DNA of 64,000 bases, from the NCBI RefSeq assembly GCF_030020805.1, contig NZ_CP125098.1, positions 5,293,501-5,357,500 of the forward strand, given 5' to 3'. Below, in pieces: positions 54,100-62,748 of this stretch. The stretch comes from Paenibacillus sp. RC67. GTDB lineage: Bacteria; Bacillota; Bacilli; Paenibacillales; NBRC-103111. Position numbers and translations under genes: made by a program. The notes below the pieces were generated by a model that did no database searches, was not told the DNA's origin, and worked only from the letters and a program-made list of their open reading frames with translations. Each line of letters starts with the position of its first letter. Within the stretch, counting starts at the first letter, position 1.

Positions 54100-54470
54100 G
54101 ATGTATGCTAATGCATTATTTAGGTTATGAAATTAAAGCACTGATGTTCAAATAGACAAAATGGCGAAATCTACATACGGGCATTACATGGGTTATATCG
54201 CAAAATAGCTAAAGCGACGCAAGAACATCGTACATGTCCCAATCTCCTGGATCCAAGAAGAACCCGAGAAGATTCTCCTTACAGACATCACATATACTCA
54301 AACGATTGGATGAAAATATTCATCCAGATGCCATCTTCCATTCTGACCATGCACTATTCGTCAGTGAGTATGTGATTCACTACAATTCAGAACGCTATCA
54401 GTAGACAACTAAAAAAGATGACTCCGGATGAATTCAGAAGTCATCTCCTAGCTGCTTAAGACTTTAATAC
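54100..54470 (+). pseudogene. IS3-family (IS150-group) OrfB remnant
   Basis: Frames read ILLTDITYTQTIG, LDENIHPDAIFHSDHALFVS, then EYVIHYNSERYQ, a stop, and KKMTPDEFRSHLLAA. This is the DDE domain and C-terminus of IS150-type transposases, with the second Asp (FHSD) preserved. Many frame breaks. Its last 45 bases match the remnant at 6281-6326. From 53860 to 54100 nothing is recognisable. Confidence 0.6.
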
Positions 54471-54635
54471 CGTTTCTCAACACTGTCCATAAATGAGGTT
54501 ACAGTTCACTACCGTGAACTCATGGGCTCTTTTGGAAATACATTTTTGATGTATACCTGATTATCATAAAGGGAAAGTTATTGAATCTCGAAAATCAATA
54601 GCAATAATGGTTTAGGCAGGCCCATCTTATTGTTC

Positions 54636-55165
54636 TTACCGCTTCGCCTTATAAAACTCATGATACAGCTTCATCAGCGCCCTCTTCTCAATCCTTGACA
54701 CATAACTGCGAGATATTCCAAGCTCCTTGGCAATTTCCCGCTGAGTCCGTTCTTCTCCTCCATGCTCTAGACCAAAACGTCCCACTACCACTTCTTTCTC
54801 CCTATCGTCAAGAGATTTTTGTAAATTTTGGATTTCTCAATTTTCAATTGCACTTTATCTACAACATCATCGGCTTCTGTACCGAGAATATCGATCAGGG
54901 TAATTTCATTCCCCTCCTTGTCCGTACCAATCGGGTCATGAAGGGATACATCCTTACGTGTTTTCTTCAATGAACGCAAATGCATAAGTATTTCATTCTC
55001 GATACATCTGGCTGCAAAGGTCGCTAATTTCGTGCCTTTATCCGGTGAAAACGATTCGATGGCCTTTATTAAACCGATGGTGCCAATGGAGATCAGGTCT
55101 TCAAGGTCTTCACCCGTGTTGTCGAATTTTTTGACGATATGAACACGAAACGATGTAATTTTTAA
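54636..55165 (-). pseudogene. sigK copy 3, N-terminally truncated and frameshifted
   Basis: The longest copy. From about 55165 it reads VHIVKKFDNTGEDLEDLISI, LATFAARCIENEILMHLRSL, KKTRKDVSLHDPIGTDKEGN, then a frameshift near 54812, LDDREKEVVVGRFGLEHGG and TQREIAKELGISRSYVSRIE to the stop at 54636. Only the first 60 or so residues of sigma-K (pro-sequence, region 1.2/2.1) are lacking. It cannot make an active sigma factor. A functional sigK must lie elsewhere if the organism sporulates. From 55170 to 55610 no gene is clear. Confidence 0.85.
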
Positions 55166-55624
55166 AACTATTGACGCAACTTACCTATACAGTTTGTGGA
55201 TTTGGAATGCTTGTACTTTATAAATTCAAATTTAGCATCACCTTATACAGATCATCCTGGGTAATCCCAATGTATGCCAGCGTGACAAGCCTCATTTCCA
55301 TTATATCGACTTAATTCTTCTGGTACTCCACCTTGGTCAATAAGGACATTATGTCCCATTTGGCGGCGGAAGGCTCAGAGATATCATTTCTTCGAAATGG
55401 AACTGCAATTGCGTGACCAACGCGGAGGAAGCCCACATCCATAGCCAGAAATTTCGATTTGACCGGTCTTGATCTTTATGCTTCGCCCTTCTCCGGGTAT
55501 CCAGCGTGGGGCATTTTTCTTTATCGTGGAAAAATTTACGCCCCGATTCGGCATAAAGTATGGTCAATTGACGAAATCTATAACGAAATTTACTCTCAAC
55601 AGGGAAAGTGAGGAATGTTGCCTA

Positions 55625-56239
55625 ATGACAAAAACCTATGATAAAGGAATTACGGGCTTATTATTGGTTGACCCCTATAATGATTTCTTATCTACGGAAG
55701 GTAAAGCTTATCCTCGCCATAAAGAAATATCGGAATCCGTAAACCTGCTCGAACATCTAAAAGTGATCGTTGATAGGGTTCGAAAAGTCGGCATCCGTGT
55801 TTTTTATGTTCCCCATCACCGATCTGAACCGGATGATTTCGATACTTGGTTGTATCCAAATCCAAATCAGGTCAGAGCCAAAAAATCACAAATATTTGCA
55901 AAAGGTACTTGGGGTGGGGAATTTCATCCCGATTTTCAACCTCAAAAGGGCGACGTGATTATCAAAGAGCATTGGGCTAGCAGCGGATTTGCAAACACGG
56001 ACTTGGATCATCAACTGAAAATGCATGGCTTACAAAAGGTTATCATTATCGGTTTGTTAGCTAATACATGCATCGAAGCGACCGCACGCTTCGGCTCTGA
56101 GTTGGGCTACCATGTTACTCTGGTTAAAGATGCTACAGCGGCTTATAGTAAAGAGGCTATGCACTCGGCGCATGAAGTTAATGGGCCTACGTTTGCTCAC
56201 GCTATTGTAACAACGGAAGAACTTCTTGCTCAACTGTAA
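55625..56239 (+). CDS. Isochorismatase-like cysteine hydrolase
   Basis: A 204-residue hydrolase. The catalytic triad is visible: Asp in LLLVDPYNDFLS, Lys in VIIKEHWASSGFANTD, and Cys in IIGLLANTCIEATARFGSEL, with the preceding cis-peptide region. Family members hydrolyse nicotinamide, ureido or isochorismate-type amides and esters; the substrate is undetermined. GTGAGGA stands about 10 bp before the ATG at 55625, and the longer in-frame start at 55469 has no site. Single gene; no operon partner. Confidence 0.88.
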   Translation: MTKTYDKGITGLLLVDPYNDFLSTEGKAYPRHKEISESVNLLEHLKVIVDRVRKVGIRVFYVPHHRSEPDDFDTWLYPNPNQVRAKKSQIFAKGTWGGEFHPDFQPQKGDVIIKEHWASSGFANTDLDHQLKMHGLQKVIIIGLLANTCIEATARFGSELGYHVTLVKDATAAYSKEAMHSAHEVNGPTFAHAIVTTEELLAQL

Positions 56240-56598
56240 ACGATTCGTCAAAGTATAGCGTATACCATAAATGATCAGGTAGGACTTACGAAGTTGGCAA
56301 GGTGGATAAAGGGTTTCCGCTAGCCTAATTCCTGCATGATCAGACATGTCATCGTTATCAATTCACATTATGTCAACAAGACTAAAGAATTGGAAGATAA
56401 CCCGCAGACGAAGAGCGACTAAAAGGACGTTCGTAACGGGAAGTACTCCGAGCCGAAGTTGCCCACAAAGGAATTCGCAGGATTGCGCATCCTGATGAAC
56501 CCTCGGGAGAAGGTCTCTGCCAGTCTGACGCAAGTAAGAGGTCGAAACGGTAATTGGTTCCCGGGCGAAAACATTACTTTAAAGTAGGAGGCTTACTA

Positions 56599-57147
56599 AT
56601 GTCTAAGATTCGCGAAGACCTAACTCTCGCAAAATCGAGCTTTAGTCACATCATCGACGTTCCGGTCGAAAAAGTTGATATCGGACAATGGTTATTTTCG
56701 CTTTCCGAAGCCGAATATCAACGTTGCTGTCCCCCAGACCATATTGCGGTAGGAACAACCAAGACGGAAGATGGACGTCTAATGTCGATAAACGTGGAGA
56801 AAATCGGCACCAGTCTCTCGATCCAGCATTATATCGGAGAGGTAGTCGAAAAACACAAATGCCGGATGGTCTCCATGACCGATATCTTTATTTCGAACGA
56901 GCAACGAACCCAAATGAAAGTGATTTGGGAGCTTAGCGTAAAACCTGTCAACGCCGATCAAACAGAATTTACGAATTCCGTGGTAACCCATCCGTCGGAA
57001 CATTTATTGAGCATTTTCGAGAATCAGGGACTTACGTTTGAGCAGGCGTCCACCTCCCGTCAAAAAATATCGGAAGATCACAACAGACGAGAGGCTCCTC
57101 TTTTTGCAGAAAGCATCGCTCGCGCTGCACGTGGGGAAGTGCATTAG
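56599..57147 (+). CDS. Unknown protein (182 aa)
   Basis: Starts MSKIREDLTLAKSSFSHIID after AGTAGGAGG. The sequence is alpha/beta with no signal or membrane segment: VDIGQWLFSLSEAEYQRCCP, then SLSIQHYIGEVVEKHKCRMV and LSIFENQGLTFEQASTSRQK. The central part, with alternating strands around MTDIFISNEQRTQMKVIWEL, resembles a START-like beta sheet, but I cannot assign a family. It looks intact and well translated. The 350 bp upstream (56240-56598) contain no recognisable gene. Confidence 0.65.
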   Translation: MSKIREDLTLAKSSFSHIIDVPVEKVDIGQWLFSLSEAEYQRCCPPDHIAVGTTKTEDGRLMSINVEKIGTSLSIQHYIGEVVEKHKCRMVSMTDIFISNEQRTQMKVIWELSVKPVNADQTEFTNSVVTHPSEHLLSIFENQGLTFEQASTSRQKISEDHNRREAPLFAESIARAARGEVH

Positions 57148-57244
57148 ATATTCGGAGCATAAGAGCCGAAGTGATTCAATACAGCAGCAAGGCGAAGTCC
57201 CTTTAAGGAGATGGCATTTCCCAGTCATCTGATCCCCATGCAGC

Positions 57245-57533
57245 TGCTCATCAAATTGCTTCTTTAATACCAGGACCTTCTAGCAACCCTCGATAAATCG
57301 ATAGAGGCCCTGGCTGAAGAGTTACTTGAATATGACTTAATCCAATCGATACCCGGGATTGGTACTTTGGTTGCCTTTGCTGGGATAGATCCAAATGTTT
57401 TTTCTTCAGGCAAGTTTACAGCAACCATAAATAAAATAACTAAGCACAGTTCCAGGAGGCTTCGTACTGCCCTATATCAAGCTGTACGATGTGGTATTCG
57501 TAGTAATAGAAATAAAAAACTAAGAGCTTATTA
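57245..57533 (+). pseudogene. IS110-family transposase C-terminal remnant
   Basis: Reads LDKSIEALAEELLEYDLIQS, IPGIGTLVAFAGIDPNVFSS and GKFTATINKITKHSSRRLRT, ending LRAY at 57533. This is the Transposase_20 domain of IS110, with a deletion between GIG and TLVAFAG. The N-terminal DEDD domain is absent. Compare the N-terminal remnant at 1780-2345. Confidence 0.65.
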
Positions 57534-57594
57534 ATCTGTATCATTTAACAATTATGGAAAAGGTATCTTCTTCGTGTCCATTATTGCAAAACAG

Positions 57595-57632
57595 TATAAC
57601 TTCTTGTCTTTTAGAAAAGACAAGAAGTTATA
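57595..57632. terminator. Long perfect inverted repeat, bidirectional terminator-like
   Basis: TATAACTTCTTGTCTTTT and its near-perfect mirror AAAAGACAAGAAGTTATA surround a 2-base loop. The stem is about 18 bp. T-runs are weak on both sides, so it may equally be an IS-end relic. Confidence 0.5.
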
Positions 57633-57742
57633 TCCATAAAATAAAAAATCCGCTCAAAAACGCGGATCAAATGGATATATGTTCTTGTCCTCTTACACAT
57701 ACCACTATTTGTGATACGGTTCCCCGTATCAGCTCTAAAGCG

Positions 57743-57775
57743 AAATATCAGCGCACCGGGCGTTCTGATATTTCA
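57743..57775. repeat. Inverted repeat GAAATATCAG / CTGATATTTC
   Basis: Two perfect 10-bp arms separated by 13 bases. It lies close after another small hairpin, GATACGG / CCGTATC (57714-57731). The first part of that hairpin (TTGTGATACGGTTC) recurs at 60360. No gene covers this region from 57540 to 57860. Confidence 0.5.
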
Positions 57776-57864
57776 CATGTTATATAGAGTAGCGCTAAAA
57801 TTTTTGAGGTTGCTGCGGCACCAAGCCAACTCGGGCTCGCGAACGCTGCAGCCCAGTTATTGGC

Positions 57865-58848
57865 CTAACGTGTTTTTGTTAAAGTGTCAGCACTTCCCCT
57901 TAACCGCTCTTCCAAAATCAAGCGCAGCTCATCAGGAATCCGTTCAAACTCGACCCCTTTCCCCAAAAACAAAAGCCAATCCGCATAATACTCTAGCGCC
58001 TCAACATCGGTCACATCCAGTTGAGCATTGAAAATCCCACTCGACTGGAACATCCCTGTAAAGGACAAAATAATCCCCGGCGGGTGCAAGCGCTTAAAGC
58101 GCTGAATCCCTGTCGTATCAAGCTTTACAATCAGATTGGACTCACGTGCGCCAAGCCGTTTTTTGCTTAAAATCTCTTGCTCAGACTGCCTCATCTTCTG
58201 CTCAGAAATGGCCGAATCCCGCAGCATCTCAACAGGCAAATAACGAAACTCATCGGTATCATGATCATAAACCTCGACCAGCCAACGAGCGTTTGAGTTA
58301 AAAATATGAATCAAAAAAACATCCATCAACTGCGGCCAGCCAGGACTCGGCTCATACGTCAAGCGCAAGTGCTTATCCCGCGCGGCAAGCGAAATCAGCT
58401 GGTTCAACTCCGCAGGCGCCGCATCATCGAGTTCCAAAAGATTCGGATTAGCAGGATTTGTATTTTCAAAAAGCAAGATATTATTCAGCTCGATCAGCTC
58501 GTCGTGCTGGGTTTGCGACGCGATGCCGATGAGTTTTTCAGTGATGGAGCGGCGATTTTGCAAATAAGGCAGCTGCGAATTTTTCGAGGCGATAAAGCTG
58601 ATAAATATCGCTTTCAGCTCTTCTGGCGTGAAACGGACGGCGGACAGATACTGATTTTGCAGGACATTGTAGCCGCCCCCGCGCCCAAGCTCGGTCGTCA
58701 GCGGAAAACCCATCGCCTGAATCTCGTTTATGTCGCGGATCGCCGTCGCGCGAGAAATCTTGAACTCCCGCTGAATCTCTGCAATAGTAAAATGCGCGCG
58801 GTTATTGATGAAGCGCATGATCAGGTTCACTCGTTCTGTCTTTTTCAT
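57865..58848 (-). CDS. WYL-domain transcriptional regulator of the effector-binding pair
   Basis: A 327-residue regulator. The N-terminal HTH (HFTIAEIQREFKISRATAIR, DINEIQAMGFP) is followed by a region with RFTPEELKAIFISFIASKNS, a WYL domain (LRLTYEPSPG; NARWLVEVYDHDTDEFRYLP) and a C-terminal WCX part. It is divergent from the two tandem genes at 58999 and 59501, with a GTATC/GATAC palindrome in the shared control region. I infer it controls them. Gene style and residue use differ from the flanking genes and resemble those of Lactobacillales, suggesting transfer. Confidence 0.85.
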   Translation of the reverse strand: MKKTERVNLIMRFINNRAHFTIAEIQREFKISRATAIRDINEIQAMGFPLTTELGRGGGYNVLQNQYLSAVRFTPEELKAIFISFIASKNSQLPYLQNRRSITEKLIGIASQTQHDELIELNNILLFENTNPANPNLLELDDAAPAELNQLISLAARDKHLRLTYEPSPGWPQLMDVFLIHIFNSNARWLVEVYDHDTDEFRYLPVEMLRDSAISEQKMRQSEQEILSKKRLGARESNLIVKLDTTGIQRFKRLHPPGIILSFTGMFQSSGIFNAQLDVTDVEALEYYADWLLFLGKGVEFERIPDELRLILEERLRGSADTLTKTR

Positions 58849-58927
58849 GATTTTATTGTATCAGAAATGTAGCACCAGTACCGATTTTGATTCTGTTTTT
58901 GCAATACTTTTTGATATTCGATAAAAG

Positions 58928-58944
58928 GTATCGTTTTTTGATAC
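58928..58944. promoter_or_regulatory. Operator-like inverted repeat GTATC-N7-GATAC
   Basis: Lies in the 150-bp divergent region between the WYL regulator and the effector-binding genes. A related GTATC occurs near the regulator start (about 58857), and TTTTTGATA is directly repeated (58908 and 58936). TATTAT at 58955 could be the -10 box of the rightward genes. Likely binding site of the WYL protein, by inference. Confidence 0.45.
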
Positions 58945-58998
58945 ATTTAGAGAATATTATCAATCTTGTAAAAACAAATCCGCTAAGGAGAGATTAAG

Positions 58999-59478
58999 AT
59001 GTCTAACTACTCCATCCAAACCATCTCAGAAAACTACAAAATGACTGCTTTCGGAGTTTTACTTGAAGACTACAACGACTGGGCAGGCAATGCAGCAAAA
59101 ACTGCAGCGAAAAAAGCTGAAATCACTGAAAACGGCAAGCTTGCCGAACTTCTCGCGCTCGCTGACGGGCAAGAATATCAAATCAACTACGTCATCGACG
59201 GCAAGGCTTGGCGCGGCTTCGGCGTGATGGGTGCATACGACGTGGAAGGTGCGATCGTCCTTGACTTCCTCGCTGGGGACTACCTCGTGGTTCCTGGCAC
59301 AGGCTCTGACAAAGACCGCCTTGCTGACGAAATAACAGGCAAAGTTTTCGGTGGCTTGCTGCAAGAAATCACAGACTACAAATACGTTGGTCCTGGTAAC
59401 TCAACTTTCGTCAAAGCAGCTGAAGACGGTACATTCTACGGCGAAATGTGGCTTCGTGCAAAAAAAGTAGCAGGCTAA
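58999..59478 (+). CDS. GyrI-like/AraC effector-binding domain protein 1
   Basis: A 159-residue protein of the effector-binding fold found alone or at the C-terminus of AraC regulators. It reads YKMTAFGVLLEDYNDWAGNA, YVIDGKAWRGFGVMGAYDVE and GDYLVVPGTGSDKDRLADEI, ending with GTFYGEMWLRAKK. The conserved Glu of the binding cleft and the VPGTG-type turn are present. There is no DNA-binding domain. GGAGAG precedes the ATG. Probably binds a small molecule; first gene of a two-gene operon under the divergent WYL regulator. Confidence 0.8.
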   Translation: MSNYSIQTISENYKMTAFGVLLEDYNDWAGNAAKTAAKKAEITENGKLAELLALADGQEYQINYVIDGKAWRGFGVMGAYDVEGAIVLDFLAGDYLVVPGTGSDKDRLADEITGKVFGGLLQEITDYKYVGPGNSTFVKAAEDGTFYGEMWLRAKKVAG

Positions 59479-59500
59479 TCTCAGTCAAAGGAGCACTCCC

Positions 59501-59977
59501 ATGGCAAATTACACAGTTGAACATAAGAAATCATTTACATTGACCGCTTATGGTTTTTCAATTCAATCCAATTTCCAAGACGCGCGAGCTTTGCAGAAGG
59601 AAAAAGCAGAGTTTTGGGGAGGACTCAAGGCTGACGGGCGTTTTGATAAGCTCAAAGCGGCCGCAAAAGATGATCGCGAATGGTCAGTCAACGAGGTTTA
59701 TCAAGGCAGACCGTGGAATTATTTCGCGGTAGAAGCTAGCAAATCGGTGGCTGACGCAACACGCATCATTGAGTTTCCAGAGAGCGAGTACATAGTGCTC
59801 GCAGGAACCGGCGACAAGGAAACTTTGTTTGATCAGTTGACTTATCGTGCTTTTGGCGAAGTCTTGTCTCAAATCACTGACTATGCTTACATCGGCGGTC
59901 CCAACGCGACTTATCGCAAAGAAAACGGTGACGGCACTTTCTACGGCGAATTTTGGGTTCCTGTGGTTAAAAAATAG
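59501..59977 (+). CDS. GyrI-like/AraC effector-binding domain protein 2
   Basis: A 158-residue paralogue of the preceding gene, 22 bp downstream. Matching blocks are FTLTAYGFSIQSNFQDARAL, VNEVYQGRPWNYFAVEASKS, SEYIVLAGTGDKETLFDQLT and GTFYGEFWVPVVKK. The two differ at many positions, so the duplication is old. AAAGGAG precedes the ATG. Followed by a hairpin at 59990-60025. Function is presumably ligand binding or sequestration. Confidence 0.8.
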   Translation: MANYTVEHKKSFTLTAYGFSIQSNFQDARALQKEKAEFWGGLKADGRFDKLKAAAKDDREWSVNEVYQGRPWNYFAVEASKSVADATRIIEFPESEYIVLAGTGDKETLFDQLTYRAFGEVLSQITDYAYIGGPNATYRKENGDGTFYGEFWVPVVKK

Positions 59978-59989
59978 TAAGATTTTACC

Positions 59990-60025
59990 AAAGGGCCACC
60001 CCGAAACACACGCGGATGGCCCTTG
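59990..60025 (+). terminator. Terminator of the effector-binding operon
   Basis: AAAGGGCCA / TGGCCCTTG stem with an 18-base loop, then TTGAGTT. The T-run is poor but the position, 13 bp past the stop, is apt. Confidence 0.5.
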
Positions 60026-60051
60026 TTGAGTTCGCTTTCTTTAAGACACCT

Positions 60052-60246
60052 TTAGAAACCGCCTCTAGAATGGATGATTTCGCCGGCAATCCATTGGGAA
60101 TCGTCGCTTGCTAGAAAAGCGATCAGACGGGCTGCATCTTCTGGAAGACCGATCCGGCCCATCGGGAATCGAGGCAGCAATGCATCTTTCACCTCTTCGG
60201 ACATCCAGCCGGAATCGGTAGGACCGGGTTCGACTGCGTTGACCAT
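60052..60246 (-). pseudogene. Short-chain dehydrogenase (SDR), C-terminal fragment
   Basis: Reads VNAVEPGPTDSGWMSEEVKD, FPMGRIGLPEDAARLIAFLA and SQWIAGEIIHSRGGF, the conserved last quarter of classical SDR enzymes, to a natural stop. The Rossmann start and the Ser-Tyr-Lys catalytic part are gone; the sequence changes at about 60250. A truncated gene. From 60250 to 60640 I see only a short repeat (60425-60460) and no gene. Confidence 0.75.
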
Positions 60247-60641
60247 AACTCATTAATATGACACCTCTTTGGAGTTATAGGAAACTATTACTATAATAAT
60301 ATTTATTTAATAATTTTTGTATTAATACTTTCATACTTCTCCCTTCAATTCGACCTACTTGTGATACGGTTCACCAGAATTAATATTCAACTATCTTAGA
60401 GCTGTCCTTATGGCAGCTTCACACTATCGTACCCGTTAGGTCAATCAACTATCATAATACCCGCCTTTTTTAGGTACTCAGGACAGGTAAAACCGATAAT
60501 GCTTAAACCACCAGATCTATGCCTTGGAGGTTCTGTTAATCGACGGGGCAGACCGAGGCAGACTTCGACATTTCCATTCACAGCCTTCTCTCTGGTAAAA
60601 TAGAGAAAATCATATTTTCACTTGGGAGGCAGACGGCAACG

Positions 60642-62378
60642 ATGGAACAAGAGCTAAGCGCACAGATAATGCAGTGGCACGAGGATAAAGAACACCAGCA
60701 GATCGTAGATACTCTGATGAAGATTCCTTCAGCGGACAGGGATTACGACATGATCAGCAGCATGGGTCGGGCTTATAACAATCTGAGTTTGTATGAAAAA
60801 GCACTGGAACAGTTTGCTTTCATTGCTGAGCAGGGAAAAAATGATCCGTTGTGGTATTTTCGCGTAGGCTATTCCTATTATTATATGAAGCGATATGAGG
60901 AAGCGGCAGGTGTGCTAAGCACCGCGCTGGAGCTGGATCCTGACGATCAGCATTCAGCCAGATTGCTAGACTGGAGCCATAGCAAATGGCAAAAACAACA
61001 AAAGGCTGAATCCCGGTGCAGACTCAGCAAACAACAGAAAGACCCGGGAGCGTTCCCTTTTGAAGGTATGGATCTCGACAGTTTCTGGGAAGACAGTAAC
61101 TATGCCAGAGAACAATATGTCTCTGATCCACCTACGGATGAGCTGATTTCTTCTGTAGAAGAAGAACTCGGCTATAAGCTACCGGCAGCCTATATCGCTC
61201 TGATGATGCATCAGAACGGGGGCGTTCCCCATAATACAGCCTTTCCGACAGATGAAGCTACCTCTTGGGCTGAGGATCATATTGCTATAACGGGAATTAT
61301 GGGGATCGGACGCGACAAAACCTACTCTATCTGCGGTGATCTCGGCAGTCCGTTCATGATTGAAGAGTGGGGCTATCCGGATATCGGCGTGGTAATCTGT
61401 GACTGCCCTTCGGCAGGGCACGATGTCGTGATGCTGGATTACCGTCACTGTGGGAAGGACGGCGAACCTGAAGTCATCCATGTCGATCAGGAAGATGATT
61501 ACGAGATAACATTCTTGGCACCGGACTTCGAGACGTTCATCCGCGGTCTGGTGAATGATGAGGATTACGACACTTCTGAAGAAGATAAAGAGAACGATCT
61601 GCGCAAAGTGGCTGAAGGAAAATTCTCTCCACTGCTCACGGAACTCTGCGTTCAGGCCTCTGAAGTGGACGGGCTGGAGTACAAAATACGCAGCGTCTGT
61701 ACTCGGATCGTCCAGGAGAAGAGCCATTTCTCATTTCATGCGGATGAGCGGTCTCATCTCATGTACGATGTGCAGTTCTGGCTATACACCAACGCTTACC
61801 CTACTACCAGCCGTCAGCAGTATCTAGATACCTATGATCAAATGATCGCTTTCGGCGGCGAATTCGGCCAAGGAGGTTACGCTCCCGGCTTCATCAGCGA
61901 TTGGCTGGATGGGCGGATCGGGGAAGGCCTTATCGTTCAGGAGAACGGAGTTCTCCGTTTCACGGACGAGGCACGCAGTGCGGTGATAGCAAAGCTTTCA
62001 GCGGAAGCGGAAGCTACACAGACATTGGCAGCTGCAGGAGAAACGAAGGATATGGCCCCCTTTATCCTCGTGGAACAGAAAAATGGCGGCAAATCTGTCA
62101 TTCTGACGGTCGGTAGCTATTTGGCCGAGTTATTCGACACCCGGGCGGACGAGGGGTTCGAAGGCAACGGTTACGATTGGGCTTCACTGGCGGCGGTGTT
62201 CTTGAATGAGCGGATGCCGGAGCTCGCGGACATGATTCATTTTGACCCGGAAGCAGATATGTTCTGTGCCTACTCGAGTAATGGAGCCGCTGTAGAACAG
62301 TTCGCATGGGCATTCAAATCTGCCTGTGAGGATGAGGTACTTATTCACGATCTGTTCACTCGCGCAGAGTTGGACTGA
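60642..62378 (+). CDS. TPR-SUKH-Imm51 composite immunity-like protein
   Basis: A 578-residue cytoplasmic protein with three recognisable parts. Residues about 5-115 are TPR repeats (GRAYNNLSLYEKALEQFAFI; YSYYYMKRYEEAAGVLSTAL). Residues about 160-310 are a SMI1/KNR4 (SUKH) domain (LISSVEEELGYKLPAAYIAL, GVVICDCPSAGHDVVMLDYR). Residues about 325-460 form an unassigned helical region. Residues about 470-578 match immunity protein Imm51 (YDWASLAAVFLNERMPELAD, FDPEADMFCAYSSNGAAVEQ, DLFTRAELD). Two immunity folds in one chain suggest protection against contact-dependent or secreted toxins. GGGAGGC precedes the ATG. No toxin gene lies in the window. Confidence 0.75.
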   Translation: MEQELSAQIMQWHEDKEHQQIVDTLMKIPSADRDYDMISSMGRAYNNLSLYEKALEQFAFIAEQGKNDPLWYFRVGYSYYYMKRYEEAAGVLSTALELDPDDQHSARLLDWSHSKWQKQQKAESRCRLSKQQKDPGAFPFEGMDLDSFWEDSNYAREQYVSDPPTDELISSVEEELGYKLPAAYIALMMHQNGGVPHNTAFPTDEATSWAEDHIAITGIMGIGRDKTYSICGDLGSPFMIEEWGYPDIGVVICDCPSAGHDVVMLDYRHCGKDGEPEVIHVDQEDDYEITFLAPDFETFIRGLVNDEDYDTSEEDKENDLRKVAEGKFSPLLTELCVQASEVDGLEYKIRSVCTRIVQEKSHFSFHADERSHLMYDVQFWLYTNAYPTTSRQQYLDTYDQMIAFGGEFGQGGYAPGFISDWLDGRIGEGLIVQENGVLRFTDEARSAVIAKLSAEAEATQTLAAAGETKDMAPFILVEQKNGGKSVILTVGSYLAELFDTRADEGFEGNGYDWASLAAVFLNERMPELADMIHFDPEADMFCAYSSNGAAVEQFAWAFKSACEDEVLIHDLFTRAELD

Positions 62379-62602
62379 GCTAATGTTAAGGGGAATGTAA
62401 TCCGGACCGAAACTGTAGAAAATCACGAATCATACGCCGACGAATCTAGCCGGCTGATTTCTTTTGTAGGTTTCTATAAACCTTTGCAGCTACCGGAGCT
62501 CTCTGTTAAAGTACACCGTATTTACTCTTCTCATCATTGCATTTGTGTAATTTCACCAATAAACTGCCGTATTTGAAAATACACTATTGTTGGAAGTATC
62601 CT

Positions 62603-62633
62603 GCCCGTTAGCGTAACACGGCTGCCGATCTTC
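62603..62633. repeat. Dispersed intergenic repeat, right end
   Basis: GCCCGTTAGCGTAACACGGC followed by TGCC. Related units are at about 60425-60450 (ACCCGTTAGGTCAATCAAC), 63798-63824 (GCCCTTAGCGTAATGAGGC, TGCC) and 63863-63897 (ACCCGTTAGTTTAACAACGG, GTGCAAGGCTGCC). All are intergenic. They look like a short mobile or transcription-related repeat family. Confidence 0.45.
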
Positions 62634-62748
62634 TAAGTAATGGCTTCAGGCGAGGTGATATACAATAATTTCCGTCCAAAGAAACTTCGATCTCTTTTGC
62701 AGCGTCTAATGAGATAAAATCCCCTCGAGCAAAGGAGAATTTGTTATC

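Noticed and set aside
55349..55567. Leftward 72-codon frame
   Set aside because: No start signal or family and Cys/Arg-rich composition; probably chance.
58306..58872. A 188-codon frame opposite the WYL regulator
   Set aside because: Arg- and Ile-rich antisense shadow of an intact, well-supported gene; no start signals.
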